From Cycas panzhihuaensis (Eukaryota; Cycadophyta), in assembly GCA_023213395.1 (NCBI GenBank), contig CM041465.1, forward strand, positions 109,809,741-109,873,740: a DNA stretch of 64,000 bases. The letters are read 5' to 3'. The notes beneath the pieces are model-generated. The model saw only the letters and a list, made by a program, of their open reading frames with translations. It made no database searches and was not told where the DNA came from. The position numbers and the translations under genes were made by a program. Shown here piece by piece: positions 9,360 to 20,814 of this stretch. The stretch's first letter is position 1. Every line of letters begins with the position of its first letter.

Positions 9360-12152
9360 TGTTTCCCAACTACCAGGAATGGATACGGATAGGTCAACTT
9401 AGGTAAGCTTGGGTATGCTTCTCCCTTTTCATTTGTACTATTTTGTTGGAAAGGTTGACAGAAGTGTTGCCTCGTTGCATGACTGCTTGCTTCATTTGCG
9501 TGATTGCTTTGCATTTGTTGCCTATTCATGTTGCCTCTTGTATTCTGAGCGTATGACGACCCAGCAGGACCTACCTTTCCATAAGGTAGGCATCCCCATG
9601 GCACTCTACGACCCTCTGCACCGTCTCCACACTGCCTCGAGCTTCTGTCAGTCTGTATGACCTGTTCATACCTCAACCTTGAGCTCCTAACACCTCATTT
9701 CTAGGACCTTTTACCCATTGATGTTTACTTGCATATGTCCATGTGTATTTTGGACTATCTCAGCCACCTAGACAGGAGGGTCAGCCCCTCCCTGGCCTAC
9801 CACATCTCCTCCTAAGGCTCACAGAACCCAAAATTCTACCATTCTAGCTTCTTGGTCCCGCACTGTTGTAAACTTAATGGTACCGTGAAGTTTACCACGG
9901 TACCGTAAAGTTTATCGCGGTGCGACTATTGTCAATTATTTTTTAAAAACTACCATGGTAATTCTCACATTTTCCACGGAATTGCTACATGTCCTCACAT
10001 CCACCTCAACCCTATCGCGCTCTATTCGTTCACTTAGGGCTAGGATGGGTATAAGTATCTAAACCCTCATCATTTTGAGGTTCTCTTAGGTCATTTTTTT
10101 ACTCTCCAACATAATAGTTCCTACTGCAACTTCTGCTCTCTTTCTCTTTCTACTACAGGTGTACTTGCAAGCCTACGTTTCCTACAACCCTAGGCCAGGA
10201 CTCGCCTACAACTCCTTGCTTCCATGGTGGGAAGCCTCTCTCCAGGTTTTATCAAGTAATTTTGGTGCTTATTCTTCTCCAACTCGCCCAGCAAGTGTCC
10301 CTTTCAGCTGCCTGTTAGAATTTCTCCTATAAACCCTTGCAGGAGTCCTCTTCCTCGTTGTTAGCAGGACTAGTTCTAATATATATCTACCCAATAGGTC
10401 TTCCAAACCCTTCTCTTCTGGATTTATGGTAAGTTACCCCGATTTTGGACCTATTTCTTATCTTATTTTCATGTTTCCTTTAGGTTTCACCGTTACAAAG
10501 TTGTTTTCCATTATATTTGGATTGTTGTCTCCCAGCTCCATCTTTCTCTTTGCTAGTTTTCTTCAAGGGAGCAGTGAGAGAAGAGTCACAAGGTTGGGTG
10601 AAGAGAGCAAGGTGGGGCAGCCCCCCTTTCTAGCCTTTCTCTCCAAGGGTAACCCCTTCCCACCTTCTCTTCTCTTGCCTCCATGCTCTTCTTGGGATTA
10701 TTAGGAGTGGTTGAGCCCTAGGCCCATGCTAGATTATCAACATACACAACCTCTTGCTGTGTTGATTCTAGGCCCGCTCGCCTCTTATTTGGACCCCCAT
10801 AGTATCCCTTGGGTTGTTGGGTACCCCTTGATATCATTGGCAAGGGTTGTTCACCGGATTGCTGCCCATAGCAACTCCGTGTCTTGCATGTTTCTCCAAT
10901 GCTTCATTACCCTTTTCTTTGCATCTCTTGGCTATCATTAATTATCTTTACCATTACCTTACTATGATTAAGAGTCATGTGGAGAATTTAGCGGAGGGTT
11001 AGCCATCCTGAGGCTTCCCTTACTCCATTTTTGCTTGATGTTTAGTCTTGCTTGAGAGAGGGTCTTAGAGCTTGTTGCAGCAACTATTTTTTTACTAACA
11101 CTTTAACATAAGTATCGCATATATACTTGCATATACATAGTTTACCTTTTACAACCTCTTCTTGAAAGGGATAAGTCCGTGCATGTGTAGGTTGTCATGG
11201 TGTTCTTGTGAAGGTATAAAGCGTTTGGATCTGGGTAAAGTTTACCGTTTTGTTTCTTTGCTTTTGCTTCTTTCCTTTTTGTTTTTTTTTTTTCATAAAG
11301 GAGAAGGTAAGGAAGTCCTTGCCATTCACGTCAAGACTTGGCCATGCCTCCTTGGATTGACGCAAGGATGTACATCGCGCATGGGTTAGGTCCTTCATCA
11401 GTCACTACATCTCTTGGGTATGTGCATCCTCCCTTTAACCCTTGCTTTCCCTTTCTTACTTTTATTTAGGATCTATGTGTTAGTTAAGTCGGTTGCACAT
11501 AAAAGTAAAAAGGGAAATAATATCTTTTATGGATGTTTGTATATTTGCACATCGTATATTTGACCCTCATAGGAAAAGGACCTATAGGAGACTCACCCTT
11601 TCCCTTTCCTTTGCTTGTGAAGCCTAGCTTACCCTTTTGGTTTATTCCCACTTGGCATTGTTTTCTTGTGTATGTAACACCTATTTTGTTTTCTTTTCTA
11701 TTTCTTTTTCGGATCATTAGGGGGAAACTTTGGTTTAGTTGTCCCATTCTCATTGCCCTCTCTCCCTCTTGGTCTTATTTGCTTGGTCAAATAACCAAGA
11801 GGAACCCGGTCACATCATAGGCTATCACCTACTTTGTCCTCGCTCATTTCCCTCCATCATAGGGAAACTTTTGGGGACTCCTCTCTTCCCCTTCTAGCCA
11901 TCCAAGGGTGGAAGGATCTTCCTCTTGAGTCCATTCGGGCTACCTTTCTTGTTTTCCTTCTTTCTCTCTTCAATAGAGAACCACCCCAAGGTAATTGGGT
12001 ATCAACCGCAGGTTCCAAACTCGCGCTTCGATGCACGGGGTGCCCTACATGATTCTTACTTCGCTTGTAGGTTTTCACCCGCACCCTCGATACCACCATC
12101 GACCATCATCGTTTCTACTGAGCTAGGTGATTATCCCGTAGATGCGCATCCA
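9360..12152 (+). repeat. gypsy2 3' LTR
   Basis: A 2793-bp LTR running TGTTTCCCAACTACCAGGAA to GATGCGCATCCA. AGGTAAG is at 9401-9407. Two or three tandem GGTACCGTGAAGTTTACCAC-type units lie at about 9884-9935, and a TATA-like TATAAGTA starts at 10050. The downstream R-U5 is pyrimidine-rich and contains several good splice-site look-alikes, for example TGGTAAGTT near 10424 and AAGGTAAGG near 11307. Open frames inside it (for example 11533-11820) show no recognisable domain. Confidence 0.9.
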
Positions 12153-12320
12153 GTATGAAAAATGTCAATTTAGGATAGAAGAGGGACAAGATCATATAAT
12201 CCTTAATTTATATAAAGATCACCATAGCATAAGACTTACGATAAAACATTAATATTCTAACAACATCTAGCATTTAAAGAAAATGATAAGTAACATAGTT
12301 ATACACTTTACCATTAAGAC
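12153..12320. other. Unassigned AT-rich flank of gypsy2 and copia1
   Basis: I see no coding or RNA feature. With copia1 removed, this continues directly into 17484 onward through the AAGAC/AAGGC duplication, so the two pieces were one stretch before copia1 inserted. It may be remains of an older repeat. Confidence 0.6.
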
Positions 12321-12993
12321 TATTAGATATATTGAACACTTTGCAAGTATTACTGCTTAAACCAGAATCTTGAATTACATGGGTATAGGTATTATACTTG
12401 AGCCCTTTAGTAGGGCTTATACCTATTATATTATAAAATTATAAAGTGGTATCTTATAAATTTATGTTTATATATTCTATTATAATAGAATATGTAAGAA
12501 GGTTAAATGAGTTATTGATGAGTCGATGAGAAAAAAGTTAGGGTTTTCATTTTTTTAATTCTTTAGTTATTGATCAAATTAATAAGAGGTATATGCTTAA
12601 ACTAGAATCTTAAATTACATGGGTATAGGTATTATACTCGATCCCCTTATTAGGATTTTAGTGTCTTATAGGGGTATCTTTTAGTCTATGGTTTATATCT
12701 ATTATATTATAAAATTACAAAGTAGTAGCTTATAAATTTATGTTTAGATATTCTATTATAATAAAACATATAAGAAGGTTGGATAAGTCATTGATGAGTT
12801 GATGAGAAGAGAGTTGGGATTTTCATCTTTATAATTCTTTAGTTATTGATTAGATTAATAATAGGTATATGCTTAAATAAACTAGAATCTCATGGTATTT
12901 TTTGTTATGTGCTTGGCTTATTTATATTATTTGTTCTTTGTATGGTTTAGAGTTCTATTAATATATTACTTCTATGGTTATAATTTCTCTTTA
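12321..12993 (+). repeat. copia1 5' LTR with internal tandem duplication
   Basis: It starts TATTAGATATATTGAACACTT, matching TGTTAGATATGTTAAACACTT of the 3' LTR with TG decayed to TA, and ends TTTCTCTTTA. At 673 bp it is about 270 bp longer than the 3' LTR. The segment from AGAATCTTGAATTACATGGG (about 12364) to the GATGAGAA...TAGGGTTTTCAT block recurs from about 12604, giving two units of roughly 240-270 bp. Confidence 0.85.
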
Positions 12994-12995
12994 TT

Positions 12996-13007
12996 TGGTA
13001 TCAAATC
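12996..13007 (+). other. copia1 primer-binding site (initiator Met tRNA)
   Basis: TGGTATCAAATC, two bases after the LTR. The usual plant copia site is TGGTATCAGAGC, complementary to the initiator Met tRNA 3' end. Confidence 0.75.
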
Positions 13008-13079
13008 TAAGGGGTTTAGTTTTATGGGAAGCCATTTAGTAAGTGAAAGCCTTATCTAATGAACTTGAGTGCAAAGATT

Positions 13080-16000
13080 ATGGTAAGAACTACAAAGATA
13101 GATATTAAAAAGTTCAGTGGATAGAACTTTGAGTTGTAGAAGCTAAATATGGAAGATGTCCTCATCCAAAAGAATTAGTGGATCATTGTAGCAGAAATAA
13201 AACTTATGAATATAGTTGATAAATATTAGAAGAAGCTTGATTGAAAACTAATCAGCTCAATAAGGTTATGCCTTTTAAACATAGTATTATTAAATGTTGC
13301 TATATAATCTATAACCAAATATATATGAGATAAGTTAGGGGCCTATATCAAACTAAGTCCCTAATTAATAAGTTATTTCTTTGAAAAAAGTTATATCCAC
13401 TTAGGATGAGTGATGGAGGTATGATCATAGACCATTTCACTATATTTAACACCGTGGTGAGCTAGCTTATTTAGTTGGGATAATAATATCTAAGGAAGAT
13501 AAGTGTATTCACGTATTATGTTTACTTCTTGATTCTTGAGATAATATTGGAATGATGATTAGTAATATAACTACTAGTACCCTAAAATTTAATGATGTTA
13601 TTACTACCCTACTATCAAAAGAGAGAAGATAAAAATCTTATAAGGATCATTTTAAAAAAATATTAGCAGTAAGAGGTCAAATATTAGATTGTGACCAATA
13701 AAGGCCTGGGAACAGATGGCTAAAATCTAGAGAAAATTCTAAATCTCTAGGTTGGGGCCCCTTAGTATGTTAGAGATATAGGAAGGCTAACCATTTATAG
13801 AGCTAGTATCGAACTAAGGTTGACAAGGAAAAGTTACATAAAGATACTTATTCCATAGTAGAAAAACCCTTTGATAAAGCTAATAACAATGTTTATTTGG
13901 CAACCTCAAGTAAGTTATTAAATATTAAGTCTTAGTTAATTGACTCTAGTATCTTACTTTATATTACTCCCTATAGGGAGTGGTTCTGTAAATATAATAT
14001 TATTGATGGAGATGAAGTATTCCTTAGGGATCCTTGCCCATATAAAGTTGTGGGCCATAGAAGAGTGAAGGTTTAATTCAAAGATGGAAGGTTTTAAAAT
14101 ATCTCTAATATGAGTCATATTTCTAGTTTAGCTATGAGTCTATTGTTTATTAGTTAATTGGATGATGTAGGAATAGAAGTGATTTTCAATAATGATAATT
14201 ACAAAATGGTTTAAGGAGTATTAGTATTAGCAAGAGGGGTTTGATTTAGAATACTATATAAGCTTGATATAAGCACAATATATGTTGGAAGTTACAGTTT
14301 AGTTATTATAGAAAATAATAGTAATCTAAGTAGGACCCATATATCACTTGCTAGGAAAACCATACTATGGCATTAAATATTGGGTCATATTAAAGAGAAA
14401 GACCTCCATGATTTATTCTCTAAACGTATAGTAGAAGATATTTCTAGAATTAATAGCTCTTTTAATTCTAATTTTTGTCAGTATTTTACTTATAAAAAAA
14501 TCAAGTCAATTTTTCTTTAAGCTCTAAGAAAGTAAATGGTATTCTACAATTTGTGTACATTAATATTTTTGGACCTATTGATGTGCCCTCATTAGGTGGT
14601 TCTAAATACTTTGTTTTATTCATAGATGATTTCTCAAGAAAGACATGGTTATACTTTCTCAAGTAGAAATCTAAAGTCTTCAATAAATTCAAAGAATTCA
14701 AGGCCTCGGTTAAGAATTGAGTGACATATAAATCAAGGTGTTGAGAATTGATAATAGAGGTGAGTTTTACTCAAAGGAGTTTGAGTAGTTCTATAAATAG
14801 TGTGGGATAGTAAGGCAAAAGATAGCTCCCTATATGCCATAACAAAATAGATTTATTGAAAAGATAAATAAGACATTGTTGAGTAGATCAAACAGTATAC
14901 CTAGTGCTATTAGCTTAAAAAAAAAAATTGGGCTAAGGTTATAATAACTATAAGCTACTTAATAAATAGATCACTAATGATTTCCTTACTATACAAAACC
15001 CCTAAAGAAATGTGGTCTACTATAAAGCCATCTCTTAGTCATCTTAAATTTTTTAGTTGTGAAGATTTAGTGCATGTTCCTAGTCTATAAACAACTAATC
15101 TTGATTTCAAACCATAAAAAAATATTTTCATTGGCTATGATAATGGTATTAAAAGTTACAAGCTTTATAACCCTAAAATATAGAAAGTTATGTATAGTCA
15201 TGATGTTACCTTTAGAGAGACGTTTAAGTCTCTAAAGAAGGATGAAGAAGTAAAGGAGGAAGACTCTAAGAAAGTATAGTTTAAAGTAAAGGATGAATAT
15301 TTTATATTAGAATATAAGTCAACTAAAGAGAAAAGACTAGCTATAGAGGTAGCACAACCTCAAAAATCCCATATCTTAAGGAGATCAACTCGTAAGAGAA
15401 GATAACTTGATAAGTATATTCTTGAAATCTTTCATTTTATCAGCTACAGATGATGATCTAGGTATTGTTTATGAAGCTTTAGAGTCAAAGAGAGCCAACT
15501 CTAGATGAAGACCATGGAAGAAGAAATTATAGCCTTGGATAAAAATAATACATGGGATTTGGTAGATTTTCTTAATAGTAGAAAATATATTGATAATAAA
15601 TAGATCTTTAAGAAAAGGTTTTGGGTGTATGATACTATGAAAAAGTATAAGGCTTACTTAGTAGCAAAGGGTTACTCCTAGGTCAAGCGAATAGATTTTA
15701 ATAAGGTATTTTCTCCTGTTATAAAGGTATATTCAATTAGATTTTTATTAATTATAGTAGTTTCATGTGATGTTAAGGTGGATCAAATGGATGTGAAGAT
15801 TGTATTTCTTCATAGTAAACTTGACGAAGAAATTTGTATATTACACCTTGAAGGTTTTAAAGTTGCAAGGAAGGAAAATATAGTGTGTAGGTTGAAAAAG
15901 TTATTATATAGATTGAAATGGTCACTAAGAATATGGTATCAAAAGTTTAGTTTATATATATTGGTAAATGGCTTTGTGAACAACAAAATAAATCATTGTA

Positions 16001-17030
16001 TCTATTATAATTAGGTTGGTGATTACTCTATTATTATAGTTTTATATGTTGATGATATATTTTTAGTTAGTAATAGTAAAGAAATAAACTAAATTGTGAA
16101 AGGCCAAGTGGAATCTCATTTTGAGATGAAGGACCTTAGTACTATATATTTTATTTTTAGTATTAACATTAAAAGGGATAGGAGAAATAGAATGATTTAT
16201 CTTAGTTCAAGGTGATACATTGAGACGATACTATAGTGGTTTAGTTTTTAGGATAGTAAGCTAGTTAATATTCATATTCCTATTTATTTAAAATTATCAG
16301 CTAAATAATACCCAAAGACTCACCAAAAAGCTGATTACATGGTATTTATCCCTTATGCTAGTGTGATTGGTAGTTTCATATATGCAATAGTTTACATTTA
16401 ATGAGACATTACCTATGTAGTGGGAGTAGTTAGTAGGTACATATCAAATGCAAGTAGAGAGTATTGAGTGCTTATAAAAATTATTTTTAGGTATCTATAG
16501 GGTACATCAAATTACATAATTTACTAGTAAGAAGAAGACCCCATGAAGAGTAGAATAATGAACCTATAATGATTTATTGATATTGGTTAGACTAGAGATC
16601 TTAAAAGTAGAAGATCTACAAGTAGGTATGTTCTTACCCTTTGTGGTAGTATAGTCAACTAGAGAAGAGAAAAATAATAAGTTGTAGTACTTTCTAGCAC
16701 AGAACAAAGTATATAACAACTACTTATGCATCTAAGCAAGTAATTTAGTTATAGAGATTATGCACATATATAGACTTCAAACAAGATGTTATGAGGATAA
16801 ATTATGATAATCAAAGTATAATCTAGTTGGTGTAGAATCATATATTTCATGCTTAGTTGAAACATATTAATGTGTAATTCTATTCTATGAGAGAAATGGT
16901 TTAGTATCACAAGGTGGACTTATAAAGGATTGTTATATAGATGAATGTTATAGACTTATTGACCAATACTATTAGCATAGAAAAATTTAAATGGTGTAAA
17001 ACAGTAATGGGTGTTTATAATTTTGGCATT
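13080..17030 (+). pseudogene. gag-pol: copia1 gag-pol polyprotein remains
   Basis: The start is taken at the ATG at 13080 (MVRTTKIDIKKFSG), a typical copia gag opening. Remains in order: gag; zinc knuckle near 13765-13815, with Cys and other residues lost; protease near 13940-14060 (LIDSSILLYITPYREWF, Asp-Ser-Ser where DSG is expected); pre-integrase HH region near 14346; integrase core 14550-14900 (FGPIDVPSLGGSKYFVLFIDDFSRK). RT runs about 15500-16200, with QMDVKIVFLHSKLDEEI at 15784 and the catalytic LYVDDIFL at about 16042-16065. RNase H and the C-terminal tail lie at 16270-17030. Dozens of stops interrupt it, many at positions where relatives have Gln. The longest clean stretch is 78 codons (15778-16014). 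Not functional. Confidence 0.85.
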
Positions 17031-17080
17031 TAATAGTTATATATATAATTTTCCTGTAAAGTGTTCAACAAGTAGGAGAT

Positions 17081-17483
17081 TGTTAGATATGTTAAACACT
17101 TTACAATTGTTACATGGGTATAGGCATTACACCTGATACCCTCTAATTTTTTTTAGTGTCTTATGGGTGTCTTTTTAACCCATGGTTTATGCCCATTGTA
17201 TTTTAAAACTACAATGTGGTATCTTGTAAATTCGTGTCTATATATTCTGCTATAATAACATACATAAAAAGGTTAGATGAGTCTTTAATGAGTTGATGAG
17301 AAGAGAGTTAGGGTTTTCATCTTTTTCATTTTTTAGTTATTGCTTAAATTAATAAAAGGCCTATACTTAGACTAAAATCTCCTAGTATTATTTATTATAT
17401 CTCTATTTTATTTATGTTATTTATTCTTTGTATTGTTTAGAGTTTTGTTAATGCATTACTTCTAGAGTTGTATTTTCTCTTCA
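17081..17483 (+). repeat. copia1 3' LTR and preceding polypurine tract
   Basis: A 403-bp LTR running TGTTAGATATGTTAAACACTT to TTTTCTCTTCA. It is preceded by AAGTAGGAGAT (17070-17080), the usual copia polypurine tract just before TGTTAG. It lacks the duplication seen in the 5' LTR. Confidence 0.88.
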
Positions 17484-18600
17484 AAGGCATCTCATACATA
17501 TTCATTATTAGGATAATTTAAATATAACTATATTAATAAATAAGTTAGATAATTAGGTTATTGTAGATATATTAATCTCGCAACTAGTAATAATCCTATA
17601 AAGGAAAGCTTCCCTAAGCTAGAGCACATGACATGAGCACTAAAGCATTGATGATCACTCAACACATAATTTTAAAACTAACTCTAATATTTAAATACTA
17701 CTAAAACTAAATAAAATTATAAATTATTCATTAATTTATGCCAACTACTTAGAAATATTAAAGTAGCAAAGTATTATTATATTATTCTTAAGTTTACTAC
17801 TGCAAATTAATTACTATATATACTAGCATAATTGCTTCACTATTTGGCTAAAGGCTATAATAGCATAATGTTGCAGTGATGTTAAATTATTTGCTATAAT
17901 TTAATATGTATACTCAATCTAGAGTGGCATACCACTTGTACACCTCCACTCGGTCAATCTCTTTGGAGTGTCTCTACAGATGTCCCACTCTATGTATTGC
18001 ATGCAATAATAACTCATGTGTATCATACCACACCCAACTTCATGTGAGATTACTAATTCTTATCTTTATCAGGAGTGTGTATCATACCATACTTAACTAC
18101 ATGTGAGATCATTGATTCTCATCTTTATGAGGAGTGTGTCTCATACCACATAACCTATCCAAGTATGAGGTAGCAATCTATATAATACAAGTATTATTTA
18201 TACATATTAAAATGTTGTTAGGAAGACACATAGTAGTTTCTCATATATATATATATAAATTAAGGGATGACACACGATGATCCCTTCATAACTCTAACAT
18301 CCCTAACAAAGGGTAGATATATAATGATCTTATCTCAAACTAAAATATATCACCATTTAAATAGTCTTAAGACATTGAGATAAAAAGGGATATGTGAGTT
18401 TATGCCTTTGCCAAATTTATCCCTTGAATAGGGTGGAGATAAAATTCTAAGAGGTTTCTCTAAGAGCAGTTTGATTGCTTAATACTAGTAGTGATTAAGC
18501 TTATAGAATATCTCTACTTTATACATTCAATTCTCTACTCTATATATTCAATTTTATACTCTATAAAATTAGACCAAATATCATTATGAAAAACTTCAGT
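17484..18600. other. Unassigned AT-rich region
   Basis: No supported gene. It contains a 59-bp tandem repeat (18018-18155), a (TA)n run near 18246-18260 and a low-complexity AT-rich start. It separates copia1 from gypsy4. It may be an old LTR or gypsy4's lost 3' end, but I found no matching second copy in the window. Confidence 0.5.
18018..18155. repeat. 59-bp tandem repeat, two and a third units
   Basis: Units start at 18018, 18077 and 18136 with GTGT(A/C)TCATACCA. Each continues through CATGTGAGAT and ATCTTTAT(C/G)AGGAGT. The first two units are complete, with about ten differences; the third is partial. Confidence 0.75.
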
Positions 18601-18603
18601 ACT

Positions 18604-19490
18604 CTACTTACCATCCATGATGACAAAAATATACTTGTATAGATTAAGGTTAATATGGAACTTTCTATATCTTAGGAAAATCTTCCTCAAGTTAATAAGG
18701 TGATTAACCATCTTACGTGAGAGTTTAAGTAAGTCATCCATAAAGACCATAAGGATTTTATTGATGAGGTTATAAAAGATGAAATTCATGGCCTTTTGAG
18801 ATGTTACATCAATATTTTTAAGGCCAAAGGTAATCTCTACATATGCAAACATTCCCCAAGGTGTAGTAAAGGCCATTTTACGGTAATCCTCAAGAGAAAT
18901 TTGGATCTGATTATATCCCAAGAAGCCATCCATCAAGGGCATAACCACAAAGACCAATCTCCTGTCAATGATTTGACTGATCAATAGAAGTGGGAAGATG
19001 TCTTTGGGGCACACATTATTACTGTATCTAAAATTAATATGTATGTGTATATCCCTATTTTTATTGGTTACAGGCATGATGTTAGAAAACCATTTAGGAT
19101 AATAAATTGATGTAATTAAACCAACATTATACAGATTCACAACTTCTATTTTCATAGCCACTAATAGCTTAGAATAGATAGGTTATTAGTTTTTTTAAAT
19201 AGGCTTGGATTTAAGAATTCCAATAAGATTATAAGTCACAATCTCAGGGATTATGCCCTTTATGTCTATGTAGTCTCATATAAACACATCTTGAAATTCT
19301 TAGAATAGATTAGTGCATTCTTGGACTTTATTAGGGGAGCACTTAAATCCAATTTTAATGGTCTTACCTAGAGCAACGGTGATATCTATGGTTTCTCCAA
19401 ATAGAAGGACATTCCCTTCCTCAAAATGAGGAGGGGACTGATTGATAGGTGAGTTTGAGAGTGTTTGGATAGTGTCCAAATATTCCAAGT
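18604..19490 (-). pseudogene. pol: gypsy4 reverse transcriptase remains
   Basis: The upstream piece (19488-19300 and below) has IDITVALGKTIKIG and, in the next bases, a QDVFIWDYMDIKGI-like segment. This is the conserved lead-in to Tat RT (ALLKEYxDVFAWSYxDMPGI). The 185-codon open stretch 19161-18604 covers RT fingers and palm: MPLMDGFLGYNQIQISLEDY, KMAFTTPWGMFAYVEITFGLKN, and the catalytic box as VFMDDLLK (YVDD expected; both Asp present). It ends at YKYIFVIMDGK, which matches the KCxFGVTSGK end of the RT core. Sequence then stops matching, so RNase H and integrase are absent. Confidence 0.85.
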
Positions 19491-20814
19491 GGAGTCAATG
19501 GCTAAACATTTTCAAAACCCCAATTTATGGTGGTTTGGAGGAAGATTAAGATATGAGCCAACCAAGTTCTTAAGGATAGACTTGTTGTTTTAAAAATAGT
19601 CCACTTTATTAACGGTTTTGAATATTAGAGAGGGTTTTAACTATTGGTTAGGAGGACTCATGCATATATCAATCTCCTAGTCAATGTAATGAGGAGACTC
19701 TTTAGATAAACTTGAATAAAGGTATTAGATAGGACCATATGGGAATCATTTAGGATGAAGGATAAGAGGGTAGATTTCAAGGTCATGCTCTAGCTCAAGC
19801 TTGAAGTTGAAAGGGCTAAGGCATATAAGATGAGTTAGGTAGGAGTGGATCATAGATGATGGACTTATCATGGGTGAAGAGAGACTCAAACTCATCATAC
19901 AAATCATAGATAAGAGGGATTTAGTTAGGATCAAGTTGCATAACAACAGGGAATAGGAAATCTCATATATGCGAGATCATTTTAATAGTCTACGGTGAGG
20001 GAGATGGATGGCTAATGACACTTACTAGACTCAAGAGAAGGGTAATTAGGGATAAAAATAATGTCATTTAAATGAGTGATGAGCCAAGGGACACCCCCTT
20101 TAAAAGTTTCCTACATAGAAGGGAAAGGTGCAAGCTAAATTAGGTCTTGAGGTTTAAGGATATCCTAAAGGTGATATCGTGATGGTTATGGAGAATTTGG
20201 TTGGAGTGGAGAGTAAGCCAAGTTTACCAAAGAGAGACTCTCAATGGGAAGGATGTAATAAGGGTTGAGCTCATAGGTTCTCAAAAGGATTATGTTAAGG
20301 AATGGGGACATGAGAAGCTTGTGGATTAAGACTGAAAGGAGGGGGGATATCTTCAAGAGATGATTATGCTTAGGAATGAGAGATTACTACCACTTGGTAT
20401 ATAAGGGGGTTGAAGTCCTTAATATCTAATTTAAGATCATTAAGGATGGCTATGTAACCATAGCTACCTTCACTAATAAGGGTAAAGTGGACCATATTTA
20501 GCCCAAGAGAGGGAGGTCTTCTTCATGTTGGAGTTAAGGAACTTGGAAAAATGATGTTAGCGAAGGATTATGTTCCTTAGGATCATCATCCTTAGCATCA
20601 AAGATGGCTTGCATAACTAGGTACAAAGATAAAGTAGGGGATGGCTCATAGGCTACAACTTAAACTTGATCATTAAGAATGAACTTTAGTTAGCCACATA
20701 ATGACAAATAGACAACTCCCATTTGGTCTAACTAGGTTCATCCTAAAATGAGGTTATAATCAATATCAATGTCAAGGATAATGATATCAATGAGGATAGT
20801 TTTATCTTTTAGGA
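19491..20814 (-). pseudogene. gypsy4 protease-RT linker remains
   Basis: This is the long spacer that Tat elements have between protease and RT. It is strongly decayed, with only short open pieces such as 19946-19746. I recognise no catalytic motif in it. The corresponding spacer in gypsy3 is 46271-46924. Confidence 0.5.

Larger units (their letters stand above)
5110..12152 (+). mobile_element. gypsy2: Tat-like gypsy retrotransposon, 3' half
   Basis: Plus-strand element whose left part is interrupted at 5109/5110 by gypsy1. The rest, if it survives, is left of the window. Remaining parts in order: an antisense gene (7330 to 5457), a conserved intergenic block (7415-8050), a second RNase H (8493-8940), a polypurine tract (9347-9359) and the 3' LTR (9360-12152). 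All are matched in order and orientation by gypsy3 at 47640-54757, so this is family structure and not a chance rearrangement. The five bases after the LTR, GTATG (12153-12157), are the expected target duplication; the partner is not in view. Confidence 0.88.
12321..17483 (+). mobile_element. copia1: decayed full-length Ty1/copia retrotransposon
   Basis: About 5.2 kb with both LTRs, primer site, gag-pol remains and polypurine tract in standard copia order (protease, integrase, RT, RNase H). Flanking five bases are AAGAC (12316-12320) and AAGGC (17484-17488), a target duplication with one G-to-A change. The element is heavily decayed, and many Gln codons have become TAG or TAA. The 5' LTR is longer than the 3' LTR because of an internal duplication. 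Confidence 0.88.

Noticed and set aside
11533-11820. Open frames of 70-100 codons in the long R-U5 of gypsy LTRs (also 42055-42264, 8054-8359)
   Set aside because: Hydrophobic pyrimidine-rich translations with no motif. The matching positions in sister LTRs are interrupted.
18018-18155. Possible CRISPR-like repeat array
   Set aside because: The units are directly adjacent with no spacers, there are only two and a third of them, and the DNA is clearly from a plant nucleus.
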